From Micromonospora alfalfae (GTDB taxonomy: Bacteria; Actinomycetota; Actinomycetes; Mycobacteriales; Micromonosporaceae): a stretch of 64,000 nucleotides of DNA. Positions 1 to 8,572 of this stretch are shown piece by piece (within the stretch, counting starts at the first letter, position 1; every line of letters begins with the position of its first letter). Position numbers and translations under genes: made by a program. Where the stretch lies: NCBI RefSeq assembly GCF_022230925.1, contig NZ_JAKKFH010000045.1:335889-399888 (forward strand), written 5' to 3'. The notes under the pieces are model-generated. The model saw only the letters and a program-made list of their open reading frames with translations, made no database searches and was not told the origin of the DNA.

Positions 1-357
1 ACGAACCAACGCCCGATCATCGTCGTCGTCAACAACGGCGGCTACACCGTCGAACGGGCAGTCGACGGACGGCACCAGCCGTACAACGACATCGACAACT
101 GGCGGTACACGGAACTCCCCGCAGTGTTCGCGCGGGACAGGACCTTCACCGCCCACGTCGCCCGGACCGAAGGCGAGCTGGCCGCCATCCTGGCCGGCAT
201 CGACGGACCACCGCCCCAGCTGACCCTCATCGAGGTGGAGACCGACCGGCTGGACCTGCCCGCCGGAATGCCCCAGTGGGGTCGGGAGACGTCCGCGGCG
301 GACTACCACGCACAGCTGGCCTCCACACCGGTCCTGCCCCTGGGCGGGCTGCCCTGA
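1..357 (+). CDS. TPP-dependent 2-keto-acid decarboxylase, C-terminal fragment
   Basis: This is the last 118 codons of a gene that begins before the window. The stretch NNGGYTVER followed by YNDIDNWRYTELP matches the C-terminal thiamine-diphosphate-binding domain of pyruvate/indolepyruvate-type decarboxylases, where the N-N-x-G-Y-T-x-E segment closes the Mg-TPP site. Such enzymes convert 2-keto acids to aldehydes plus CO2. Which keto acid is used cannot be told from this fragment. An aldehyde dehydrogenase lies at 3540-5105 and two ACT-domain genes lie between, so an amino-acid-derived keto-acid to acid route is plausible. The reading frame is open from base 1 and ends with TGA at 355-357. Confidence 0.8.
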   Translation, partial: TNQRPIIVVVNNGGYTVERAVDGRHQPYNDIDNWRYTELPAVFARDRTFTAHVARTEGELAAILAGIDGPPPQLTLIEVETDRLDLPAGMPQWGRETSAADYHAQLASTPVLPLGGLP

Positions 358-518
358 GCGTCGGCGTCCGCTTCCTCACCTGCCGAAACCGCTCGGTCAC
401 CGACCGGTAAGTTTCCGCTCGGGACATGCCCCTGCAACAGGGACGAAATGGTCAACGACCAGGCTGGGGTCAGCCTGCCGGCCGCTCCTTCGCCGGCCCG
501 CCGAGCGGAGGGACAGAC

Positions 519-1220
519 ATGTTGCTGCGAGTTCGGGTCACCCTGCCGGACCGTCCGGGCACCCTGGGTCAGGTTGCCCGTACCTTGGGCGTCTCCGGGG
601 CGGACATCGTCCAGGTGGTGGTCCTCGAACGGCTCGGCGGGCGCGCGGTGGACGACTTCACTGTCGTCTGGCCGGGCGCGGCGCGGGTGGAGCGGCTGCT
701 GGCCGGCCTCGCGGCGATACCGGGGGTGCGGGTGGACGGTGTGTGGCGGGCGATCGGCGCGCCCACCACCACAGGCCAGGACGCGGAGCTGTTGGCCCAG
801 GTCGCGGCCAACCCGGCGGACGGGTTGGCCACCCTTGTCGACGCGGTGCCGGGGCTGCTGGCCGCCGATTGGGCCGTGGGCGCCGTGGTGCCTGTCGACT
901 GGGCCTCGCGGAGCGGGGGCGGCGGGGCGACGGTGGGGCACGCGAGCTGGCGTGCTCCCGTACCCCCGCGGTTGCCGGAGGTGACCCCGCTGCGCGGGCG
1001 GTCGATGACCACGCCCGACGGCACCCACCACGCGATCGCGCCGTTCGGCCGGGCGGGCCTGGTGCTGGTGGTGGCCCGCGAGCGTAGCGAGACCCTCTCC
1101 GCCGCGGCGTTCCACAGCACCGAGGTGGATCGGCTCACCCAGCTCGTCCGGGCCTGCGCGGTGATCCTCGGCGACCGACTGGACCTGGTCGGCGCACCAC
1201 CGGTCAGCGCCAACCCCTGA
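519..1220 (+). CDS. ACT domain protein with GAF-like C-terminal half
   Basis: A 233-residue cytoplasmic protein. Residues 1-75 form an ACT domain (VTLPDRPGTLGQVARTLG, then ADIVQVVV), the fold used to bind amino acids in regulatory proteins. Residues about 95-233 (ending in VDRLTQLVRACAVILGDRL) look like a degenerate GAF domain. The start is the ATG at 519 because a GCGGAGGG ribosome-binding site sits 6-7 bases upstream; the open frame runs further up but without such a site. It shares this architecture with the gene at 2458-3522, suggesting paralogues. The ligand is unknown. The neighbours suggest a sensory role in amino-acid or keto-acid metabolism, which is inference. Confidence 0.75.
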   Translation: MLLRVRVTLPDRPGTLGQVARTLGVSGADIVQVVVLERLGGRAVDDFTVVWPGAARVERLLAGLAAIPGVRVDGVWRAIGAPTTTGQDAELLAQVAANPADGLATLVDAVPGLLAADWAVGAVVPVDWASRSGGGGATVGHASWRAPVPPRLPEVTPLRGRSMTTPDGTHHAIAPFGRAGLVLVVARERSETLSAAAFHSTEVDRLTQLVRACAVILGDRLDLVGAPPVSANP

Positions 1221-1281
1221 GGCGCCACCCGTCGACCGGGCAGCCCGCGGAGGCCGGATTTGTTGATCTAGTCTCCTCGGG

Positions 1282-2340
1282 ATGAACAAGTCCACTGATG
1301 AATATCGCGCGGAGACCGCCGCGGGCGGCCGGGCCCGGTCCGGTGCGCCGCAGGGCTACGAGGGGGACGCCAAGCTGCCGCACCCGCCGGCTGCCGCGCC
1401 GGTGCCCGGGCGGCGGCCGGGGATCCAGATGGCACCCACCTACGCGGACTTCGGCACCGAGCCGCCCCGCCTCGGCAACGTCGAGATCACCGGCGTGCAC
1501 CGGTCCTCGGCGGCGGACGACCACCTTTCGATTAACGCCGGCGGGTCGGTCGAGTTCGAGTTCGACGTACCCGACCCGGCCGTGGTCCGGGAGGCATGCG
1601 TCACCCTGATGGCGCTCGCGTCGATGCTGGCCGGGGGTCCCGGGTACGCCCCGCTCACCGTTGTCCTCAACGGCCGGCCGCTGGCCGACGAGTTCCGCAT
1701 CCCGAACGGTGGTGGGCTTCCGCAACGGCTGGTCTTCGCGGTCCCGGCCGTGGAATTGGTCGCCGGCCGGAACACGATGCGGATCGCGAGCGGTGTCGAC
1801 GCCCGGAGCATGCTGTGGCTCTACCGGGTCACTGTCGACCCGATGTACGCGCATGACCAGGCGGGCCTGGCCCTCGTCCGGCAGGCGATCGCGGAGCCGG
1901 TGCTGCGGTACACGAGTGCCGTCGGCGAGGTCACCATCTTCGTCGATCGGGGCGAGCAGTCCGTCCTCGACCAGGTGGCGTGGGCCGACACGTCCGGTGC
2001 CGAGTACGCGATCACGTTCGAGAAGCAACAGCAGGCCTTCTACGGCTGGCGGCGGCAGCCGGGTGGAGAGCCGACGGAGTTCCGCGGCCGGCTGACCGAG
2101 CGCGGCACCGTCGCCAAGGAGGCGCGGCGCTTCCACACCCAGGAGGGCTGGGCCGGCGGCTGGCACCGCTCGGGTGACCTGCTCCTCGCCGTGGGGGTAC
2201 GCGACCACCCGCTCAGCAGGCTGGCCTGGCGGGACCTGCGCGGCAACAACGGCACGATCGCCTTGGGCGGCGGTGGGTTCCTGGGCACCTACCAGCGGGT
2301 CGGCGAGGGCCCCATCGGCTACCGCGGCCGTTTCGCGTAG
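1282..2340 (+). CDS. Unknown protein with OAA-lectin-like C-terminal segment
   Basis: A 352-residue protein without signal peptide or membrane segments. Residues 1-50 are polar and Pro/Gly-rich. Residues about 55-190 read as a beta-sandwich (VEFEFDVPDPAVV, then LTVVLNGRPL). Residues 240-352 resemble the Oscillatoria agardhii agglutinin repeat: a W-G-G-W element followed by GTYQRVGEGPIGYRGRF, close to the GTMTYAGEGPIGF block of that mannose-binding lectin family. The first copy of the repeat is much more degenerate. A TAGTCT -10-like box at 1269-1274 ends 7 bases before the ATG, so the mRNA may be leaderless. Function unknown; carbohydrate binding is inference. Confidence 0.7.
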   Translation: MNKSTDEYRAETAAGGRARSGAPQGYEGDAKLPHPPAAAPVPGRRPGIQMAPTYADFGTEPPRLGNVEITGVHRSSAADDHLSINAGGSVEFEFDVPDPAVVREACVTLMALASMLAGGPGYAPLTVVLNGRPLADEFRIPNGGGLPQRLVFAVPAVELVAGRNTMRIASGVDARSMLWLYRVTVDPMYAHDQAGLALVRQAIAEPVLRYTSAVGEVTIFVDRGEQSVLDQVAWADTSGAEYAITFEKQQQAFYGWRRQPGGEPTEFRGRLTERGTVAKEARRFHTQEGWAGGWHRSGDLLLAVGVRDHPLSRLAWRDLRGNNGTIALGGGGFLGTYQRVGEGPIGYRGRFA

Positions 2341-2457
2341 CGGCGGATCCGGTGACCCGCCCGGCGGGGTCACGCTCCCGAGCGCAACCCGTCACCGCCG
2401 GGCAATCGGGCGGCAACAGCGGGGGACGAGGGTGGTACCCGGGGAAGGGAGCCAACC

Positions 2458-3522
2458 ATGACGTTGTGGCGGATCCGAGCGACGGTGGACGACCGGCCGG
2501 GTTACCTGTCGGTGCTCACCGCGAGTCTCGCGCTGCGCGGGGTCAACATCCTCACCGTGCAGGTGCAGCCCACCGAGCAGGGCGCGGTGGACGATTTCCT
2601 GGTCGACGCGCCGGACGCGCTCGACGAGGCCGAGCTGATCGCCGCGGTCGAGCGTGGTCGGGGCCGGGACTGCTGGGTGGCGCGCAGCGAGGCGCGTGGT
2701 CTGGCCGACCAGCCCACCCGGGTGCTCGGGCTGGCCAACCGGCTGGTGCGTGACCCGGACGCGACGGGTGAGGCGTTGCGGACCCTGCTCGCCGCCGACG
2801 TCGTGAGCTGGCGACCCGCGTCGGTCGGCGGCGAACGAGGGATCACCGGGGCCGGCATGCTGTTGGCCGACCCGGCGGGCGGTTCGTTCGCGCTGCGCCG
2901 GGCCGCACCCGACTTCACCCCGGCGGAGTACGCGCGGGCGCAGGCCCTGGTCGAGCTGGCCGCCACCGTGGCGCGCCGGGCCGCCGAACAGGTCACAATG
3001 GTGCTGCCCGACGGCGCGGAGGTGGCCGTCCGGCCGGCCAGCGCCCACGATCTGCCCGGCGTGCTGGAGCTGCACGAGGCGTGCTCACCGCGTAGCCGGC
3101 AGCGGCGTTACCTGGGCGGGGCAGCGCTGCCGCAGCCGGCCCGCCTGCGTCGACTGCTGGAGCCGAGCCGAGGGCTGACGCTGATCGCTGGCACCACCGG
3201 CTCCGACGGTACGGCCGAGTCGGTGGTCGCCATGGCGAACCTGCTCGGCGAGGGCGACGAGGCCGAGGTGGCGCTGCTGGTGCGGGACGACTGGCAGCGG
3301 CGTGGGCTCGGCTCGGCGTTGCTGCGCCGGGTGGTCCAGCACGCCGACCGGTCCGGGTACGCGGCGCTGGTGCTGCACGTGCAGGCCACCAACGACCCGA
3401 TGCTGCGTACGCTGCACCGGCTGGGTCGGCCCGCCGTGACGGAGCGCGACGGTGGGCTGCTCACTCTCACCGTCCCGCTCGCCGTCGCCTCCTCGGCGGA
3501 GCGCACTGGCGCGTTCGCCTAG
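2458..3522 (+). CDS. ACT domain / GNAT acetyltransferase fusion
   Basis: A 354-residue protein in three parts. Residues 1-75 are an ACT domain (VDDRPGYLSVLTASLALRGVNI). Residues about 85-180 are a helical/GAF-like region similar to that of the gene at 519-1220. Residues 185-345 are a GNAT domain with the acetyl-CoA loop at DDWQRRGLGSALL. ACT-GNAT fusions are read as acetyltransferases allosterically tuned by an amino acid; the acceptor is unknown and could be a small molecule or a protein lysine. The ATG at 2458 is preceded by GGGGAAGGGAG. The gene stands apart from 1282-2340 by about 115 bases and converges on the aldehyde dehydrogenase. Confidence 0.8.
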   Translation: MTLWRIRATVDDRPGYLSVLTASLALRGVNILTVQVQPTEQGAVDDFLVDAPDALDEAELIAAVERGRGRDCWVARSEARGLADQPTRVLGLANRLVRDPDATGEALRTLLAADVVSWRPASVGGERGITGAGMLLADPAGGSFALRRAAPDFTPAEYARAQALVELAATVARRAAEQVTMVLPDGAEVAVRPASAHDLPGVLELHEACSPRSRQRRYLGGAALPQPARLRRLLEPSRGLTLIAGTTGSDGTAESVVAMANLLGEGDEAEVALLVRDDWQRRGLGSALLRRVVQHADRSGYAALVLHVQATNDPMLRTLHRLGRPAVTERDGGLLTLTVPLAVASSAERTGAFA

Positions 3523-3539
3523 GGCCCTGGTTGCGGTGC

Positions 3540-5105
3540 TCAGGTGGTGGGGTGGCTGGTGTAGTCGGGGAAGTTGCCGTAGAGCCGGCTGTCTCCGCCG
3601 ACGGTGACGGCCTGCACCAGCAGGTCGCCGCCGACGAACGCGCCCTTCCAGGAGGCGCCCCGGCCGCCGAACGGTTCGTCCCGGTCACCGCGTGAGCGCG
3701 GTTTGTTGATGCCCACCTTGAACGCCTGAAGGTCGACGGCGAGCTTGCCGGCCTCGTCGGTGTCGTCGCAGGCCAGCGAGGCCACCAGCGCGCCGTTGGA
3801 GGCGTTCATGGCGGCCAGCAGCTCGTCGGTGGTGTCCACCACGACGATCGTGTCGACGGGACCGAACGGCTCGGCGTGCATCAGTCGGGACCGTCCGGGC
3901 GGGGCGAGCAGCACCGACGGCGCCACGTACGCCGAGGTGTCCTGCCCGGAGAGGAACGGCGCGCCGGTGAGCTTGCCGCGGTGCAGCGGGATCGCGCCGC
4001 CGCGGACCGCCTCGTCGACGGTGCGGCGTAGCTCGTCGGCCTTGGCGGCGCTGATCAGCGGCCCGAAGTCCAGCTCGGGCAGCGGGTCACCGGCGGCCCA
4101 GTCGTCGCCGACGGCGAGCGGGTGACCGAAGCGGACCGAGCGGACGACCGGCAGGTACATGTCGAGGAACTCGTCGACCAGGTCTCGCTGCACCACGAAG
4201 CGGGGGTACGCGGTGCAGCGTTGCTTGCCGTACTCGAAACCCTTCCTGAGGTGAGTGGCGAGCAGGTCCCACTGGGTGAAGTTCCAGATGCCCCAGGCGT
4301 TGAGACCCTCCTGTTCGATGAAGTGCCGCTTGTCGCTGTCGAGCAGCGCGGCGGCCACCTTGCCGCCGTTGGACCGGCCGCCGACGAAAGCCACAGCGCC
4401 GATCTCGGGTGCCCGGACCAGCACCTCGGACAGTTCCCCGCCGCTGCCGGAGACGAGCGTGGCGGGCAGCCCGGCCCGGCGCATCAGCGCGTGCGCGACG
4501 GTCAGGCACACCGCGCCGCCCTGGGACGGGGTCTTGGCGATGACCGCGTTGCCGGCCAGGAGCTGGACCAGTTCGGCGTGCACCAGCACGCTCATCGGGT
4601 AGTTCCAGGACGCGATGTTGCTGACCGGGCCGGGCAGCGGTTCGCGGCCGTCCGCGAGCATCCGGTCGATCTCGTCGGCGTACCAGCGGACGCCGTCGAG
4701 CGCCCGGTCCACGTCGGCGCAGGCCAGCCGCCACGGCTTGCCGATCTCCCAGACCAGCAGCAGGGCGAGCAGGTCGCGGTGGGCGGTGAGCGAGTCCAGG
4801 GCTTCGGCGACCCGGGCCTTGCGGTCGGCCAGCGGGGTCCGGGCCCAGGCCCGGTGCGCGGCGGCGGCGTGGGTCACCGCGGCACGTGCGGTGGTCGCGT
4901 CGACCCGGGGCAGGTTGATGAGGACTGTGTTGTCCACCGGGGTGCGGACCGGGGCGGGTTGGCCGACCGCGCGCCATTCGCCCTCGATCAGGTTGTGCAG
5001 TGTGGTGACGCCGTCGACCTCGGCGCCGAACGCCTCCGGGGCGGCGGCCACCGCGCGGGCCAGGATGTCGGTCCAGGTGGTGCCGTCGGCGAGTCGTAGT
5101 GCCAT
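3540..5105 (-). CDS. Aldehyde dehydrogenase family protein
   Basis: A 521-residue NAD(P)-dependent aldehyde dehydrogenase. Visible landmarks are the cofactor-binding NYP near 168-170 and KTPS with Lys191, the FVGG turn near 240, Glu266 within EQEGLNAWG as general base, and the catalytic Cys297 in GKQRCTAYPRF. Length fits the family. It probably oxidises an aldehyde to the acid. The keto-acid decarboxylase fragment at the window start could supply its substrate, but the genes are on opposite strands, so the link is inference. A GAGGAG ribosome-binding site lies just upstream of the ATG at 5105. The GLNAWG context is unlike the usual GGK of classical members, suggesting a specialised subfamily. 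Confidence 0.85.
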   Translation of the reverse strand: MALRLADGTTWTDILARAVAAAPEAFGAEVDGVTTLHNLIEGEWRAVGQPAPVRTPVDNTVLINLPRVDATTARAAVTHAAAAHRAWARTPLADRKARVAEALDSLTAHRDLLALLLVWEIGKPWRLACADVDRALDGVRWYADEIDRMLADGREPLPGPVSNIASWNYPMSVLVHAELVQLLAGNAVIAKTPSQGGAVCLTVAHALMRRAGLPATLVSGSGGELSEVLVRAPEIGAVAFVGGRSNGGKVAAALLDSDKRHFIEQEGLNAWGIWNFTQWDLLATHLRKGFEYGKQRCTAYPRFVVQRDLVDEFLDMYLPVVRSVRFGHPLAVGDDWAAGDPLPELDFGPLISAAKADELRRTVDEAVRGGAIPLHRGKLTGAPFLSGQDTSAYVAPSVLLAPPGRSRLMHAEPFGPVDTIVVVDTTDELLAAMNASNGALVASLACDDTDEAGKLAVDLQAFKVGINKPRSRGDRDEPFGGRGASWKGAFVGGDLLVQAVTVGGDSRLYGNFPDYTSHPTT

Positions 5106-5416
5106 CGCTTCTCCTCAGGGTTGACCAGGGAGCGGCGGCGTCGACGGCACCGCTGGTGAGCGGTACTGTCTCGCGCTTGGTAGTGGGTCAGCAACAGTAC
5201 GTTTGTCTGGCTGGCCGACGAAGCGCTCGAACGGCGCGAAAACCGTCGCGGAAGCTACCGTCGTGAGCTGCGCAAACCCGATTCACAGATCGAAGACTGT
5301 CGATGGTGTGAGATGGTCCGCAATGGTTACTCGCGAGTACGGAAGCGGTGCCGCGCACGTAGGTCCTGGTTGCCAGGCTTCCCAACCAGCGAGCCGCCCA
5401 TTACATTGTCGGTTAT

Positions 5417-5436
5417 CCATGGGAGCGCTTCCATGG
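5417..5436 (+). promoter_or_regulatory. CebR/CelR-type LacI-family operator upstream of GH9 gene
   Basis: TGGGAGCGCTTCCA at 5420-5433 matches the cello-oligosaccharide regulator operator TGGGAGCGCTCCCA in 13 of 14 positions. The surrounding 20 bases are palindromic at 18 of 20. It lies about 105 bases upstream of the endoglucanase start. In Streptomyces and Thermobifida this sequence is bound by CebR/CelR and released by cellobiose. No such regulator gene is in the window. Confidence 0.8.
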
Positions 5437-5538
5437 CCCATGGTCACACCGCCACCCCGCTGTCGCCGGTGGCCGTGCCGCCCGTACGCCGTCCCGCGTC
5501 GGTGCGACCGCCGGCGGCGCCTCCGACAGGAGTCCGCC

Positions 5539-8442
5539 ATGCGCCACCTGACCCGGCCGTTCAGCGGCCAGCCCGGCCGGTCGCCGGCCGCCGACCAGCC
5601 CTGGCCGCGGCGGCTGCTGACCCTCGGCGTCGCGCTGCTCACCGGCGCGTCCCTCGCGGTGACCGCCCCACCGTCCGAGCCCGCCTCCGCCGCGCCCGCC
5701 GCGACCTACAACTACGCCGAGGCGTTGCAGAAGTCGCTGCTCTTCTACGAGGCGCAGCAGTCCGGTCGACTGCCCGACTGGAACCGGGTCTCCTGGCGCG
5801 GAGACAGCGCGCTCACCGACGGCGCCAGCGCGGGCGTGGACCTCACCGGCGGTTGGTACGACGCCGGCGACCACGTCAAGTTCGGTTTCCCGATGGCGTT
5901 CAGCGCCACAATGCTCGCCTGGGGCGCTGTCGAGTACCGCAGCGGCTACACCGCCTCCGGGCAACTGCCGCACCTGCTCAACAACCTGCGCTTCGTCAAC
6001 GACTACTTCATCAAGGCGCACCCGTCGGCAAACGTCCTCTACGGACAGGTGGGCAAGGGCGACGACGACCACAAGTGGTGGGGTCCGGCCGAGGTGCTGC
6101 CGATGGCGCGGCCCGCGTACAAGATCGATGCCAGCTGTGGCGGCGCGGACCTGGCGGGGGAGACGGCGGCCGCGATGGCCGCCTCCTCGATGGTGTTCCG
6201 GCCCACCGACGCGGCCTACGCGGACAAGCTGCTCGGGCACGCCCGGCAGCTCTACACCTTCGCCGACACGGTGCGGAAGGCCTACCACGAGTGCATCACC
6301 GACGCCACCAGCTTCTACCGCTCGTGGAGCGGCTGGCAGGACGAGCTGGTCTGGGCCGCGATCTGGCTGCACCGGGCCACCGGCGAGGCCAGCTACCTGA
6401 CCAAGGCCGAGAGTGAGTACGACAAGCTCGGCACCGAGAACCAGTCCACCACCCGCTCCTACAAGTGGACCATCGCCTGGGACAACAAGCAGTTCGGCGC
6501 GTACGTGCTGCTGGCCAACCTGACCGGCAAGCAGAAGTACGTCGACGACGCCAACCGGTGGCTGGACTACTGGACCGTCGGGGTGAACGGGCAGCGGGTG
6601 CCGTACTCGCCGGGCGGGATGGCGGTGCTCGACTCCTGGGGCGCGCTGCGCTACGCCGCGAACACCTCCTTCGCCGCGCTGGTCTACAGCGACAAGACCA
6701 CCGACACCACCCGCAAGGCCCGCTATCACGACTTCGCCGTCCGGCAGATCAACTACGCGCTCGGCGACAACCCGCGCAACTCCAGCTACGTCATCGGGTT
6801 CGGCGCCAACTCGCCGAAGAACCCGCACCACCGCACCGCGCACGGTTCCTGGTGGGACAGCCAGACCGTGCCGGTGGAGACCCGGCACACCCTCTACGGC
6901 GCGCTGGTCGGCGGCCCGTCCTCGGCCAACGACGCGTACAGCGACAGCCGCTCGGACTACGTGATGAACGAGGTGGCCACCGACTACAACGCCGGCTTCA
7001 CGTCCGCGCTGGTCCGGCTGACCTCCGAGTACGGCGGCACGCCGCTGGCGAACTTCCCGGTCGCCGAGACGCCGGACATCGACGAGCTGACAGTGGAGAC
7101 CACTGTGACGCAGGCCGAACCTCGGGCCACCGGGCTCAAGGTGATGGTCTACAACAAGTCCGCGTTCCCGGCCCGCGCGCTGACCGACGGCCGGTTCCGG
7201 TACTACTTCCGGCCCGACGGCACCGGCCCGGTGCAGGTCACCGCCGGCTACACCCAGGGCTGCCCGTCCCCGACCACAGCCAAGCAGTACAGCGGTGACA
7301 TCTGGTACGTCGAGGTGAACTGCGCCGGGTACACCATCGCCCCGGCGGGTCAGTCACAGCACCGGATGGAGGTCCAGTTCAAGGTCGGCGTGCCGGAGGG
7401 CGGCACCTGGGACCCGACAAACGACCCGTCGTACCAGGCCACCGCCGGGCCCAACCGGAAGGTGCCGCTCTACTCCGGCGCCACCCGGGTGTGGGGCGAG
7501 GAGCCGGGCCCGGTCGTACCGGACACCACCGCGCCGACCGTCCCCGGTACCCCGGTGGCGTCCAACCTCGGCCCCCGCACCGTCACCCTGACCTGGGCGC
7601 CGTCCACTGACAGCGGCGGCAGCGGCCTCGCCGGGTACGACGTCCGCGAGGTCCAGGTCAACAGCGACACGGTCCTGGTCCGGCCGGTCACCGGCACGAC
7701 GTTGACCATCACGACGCTGCTGCCAGCGACGTCGTACGAGTTCACCGTCGTGGCCCGCGACGGGGCCGGCAACACGTCGGCCGCCTCACCGAAGCTCACG
7801 GTGACCACGCCGCCGGCCGGCACCGCCGACACCACAGCGCCGAGCACCCCCGGCACGCCGGTCGCCTCGGCCGTCACCGCCACCGGGCTCACACTGGCCT
7901 GGACCCCGTCGACCGACAACGTGGGCGTCACCGGCTACCGGGTCTATCGCGAGGCCGGCGCCACCGACGTGCTTGTCGGCTCGCCGACCGGCACCACCCA
8001 GGCGGTGTCCGGGCTGACCGCCTCGACGGCGTACCAGTTCTACGTGGTGGCAGTGGACGCGGCGGGCAACACCTCCGCGGCGTCCACGCCGGTCGCGGTG
8101 ACCACCGCGGCGCCGCCGGTCGGTGGCACCTGCACTGTGGGGTACGCCACCACCGACTGGGGCGGCGGCTTCACCGCCAACGTGTCGATCACCAACACCG
8201 GCACCACAGCGATCAACGGTTGGACGGTGCGGTTCAGCTTCCCCGGTGGGCAGAGCGTCAGCCAGGGCTGGTCGGCGACGATCAGCCAGAGCGGCGCGGC
8301 GGTCACCGCCACGAACCTGTCCTACAACGGCACGATCGCGGCGGGCGCGTCGGTGAGCTTCGGCTTCAACGGCACGTACAGCGGCGCCAACCCGAAACCG
8401 ACGGCCTTCACCGTCAACAACACACCCTGCACCATCGCCTGA
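5539..8442 (+). CDS. Secreted GH9 endoglucanase (GH9-CBM3-FN3-FN3-CBM2)
   Basis: A 967-residue exported cellulase. Residues 1-52 form a long signal peptide with a twin-arginine-free hydrophobic core (LLTLGVALLTGASLAV) and an ASAA cleavage region. The GH9 catalytic domain spans about 57-500, with YDAGDHVKF (Asp108, Asp111) and the acid Glu478 in YVMNEVATDYNAGF. A CBM3 follows at about 515-650, typical of processive GH9 enzymes, then two fibronectin type III domains (about 664-760 and 764-858) and a terminal CBM2 (about 864-967) with paired cysteines. It hydrolyses beta-1,4-glucan outside the cell. The ATG at 5539 was chosen because it opens the signal peptide and follows ACAGGAG; the frame continues upstream without coding character. 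A CebR-type operator precedes it. Confidence 0.96.
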   Translation: MRHLTRPFSGQPGRSPAADQPWPRRLLTLGVALLTGASLAVTAPPSEPASAAPAATYNYAEALQKSLLFYEAQQSGRLPDWNRVSWRGDSALTDGASAGVDLTGGWYDAGDHVKFGFPMAFSATMLAWGAVEYRSGYTASGQLPHLLNNLRFVNDYFIKAHPSANVLYGQVGKGDDDHKWWGPAEVLPMARPAYKIDASCGGADLAGETAAAMAASSMVFRPTDAAYADKLLGHARQLYTFADTVRKAYHECITDATSFYRSWSGWQDELVWAAIWLHRATGEASYLTKAESEYDKLGTENQSTTRSYKWTIAWDNKQFGAYVLLANLTGKQKYVDDANRWLDYWTVGVNGQRVPYSPGGMAVLDSWGALRYAANTSFAALVYSDKTTDTTRKARYHDFAVRQINYALGDNPRNSSYVIGFGANSPKNPHHRTAHGSWWDSQTVPVETRHTLYGALVGGPSSANDAYSDSRSDYVMNEVATDYNAGFTSALVRLTSEYGGTPLANFPVAETPDIDELTVETTVTQAEPRATGLKVMVYNKSAFPARALTDGRFRYYFRPDGTGPVQVTAGYTQGCPSPTTAKQYSGDIWYVEVNCAGYTIAPAGQSQHRMEVQFKVGVPEGGTWDPTNDPSYQATAGPNRKVPLYSGATRVWGEEPGPVVPDTTAPTVPGTPVASNLGPRTVTLTWAPSTDSGGSGLAGYDVREVQVNSDTVLVRPVTGTTLTITTLLPATSYEFTVVARDGAGNTSAASPKLTVTTPPAGTADTTAPSTPGTPVASAVTATGLTLAWTPSTDNVGVTGYRVYREAGATDVLVGSPTGTTQAVSGLTASTAYQFYVVAVDAAGNTSAASTPVAVTTAAPPVGGTCTVGYATTDWGGGFTANVSITNTGTTAINGWTVRFSFPGGQSVSQGWSATISQSGAAVTATNLSYNGTIAAGASVSFGFNGTYSGANPKPTAFTVNNTPCTIA

Positions 8443-8456
8443 CCGGCACCGCGACG

Positions 8457-8505
8457 AGATCTTGGACAGTTACCGTTCCGCGCGGACGGTAACTGTCCAA
8501 GATCT
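8457..8505. repeat. Perfect 20-bp inverted repeat downstream of GH9 gene
   Basis: Arms at 8457-8476 and 8486-8505 are exact reverse complements over 20 bases, with a 9-base loop. The arms begin AGATCTTGGACAG and end CTGTCCAAGATCT. It lies 15 bases after the endoglucanase stop and could act as a terminator hairpin, but it lacks a U-run. Its length and perfection suggest a dispersed palindromic repeat of the genus. The gap up to 8572 holds nothing else recognisable. Confidence 0.85.
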
Positions 8506-8572
8506 GCACTGCCCGGCCCTCGCGGGCGGACTCGGGGGGATAGGTCGGCGGGATTTCGGGCAAGCCACGATC

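Noticed and set aside
4122..5099. Rightward reading frame opposite the aldehyde dehydrogenase
   Set aside because: It is an antisense shadow of a motif-complete enzyme; the sequence is Gly/Val/Arg-biased without conserved features or a ribosome-binding site.
5413..6888. Long antisense reading frame opposite the GH9 cellulase gene
   Set aside because: Composition is Arg/Gly/Val-rich and low-complexity, the mirror of the real gene's GC-rich third positions. It has no domain and lies over the signal peptide and catalytic domain.
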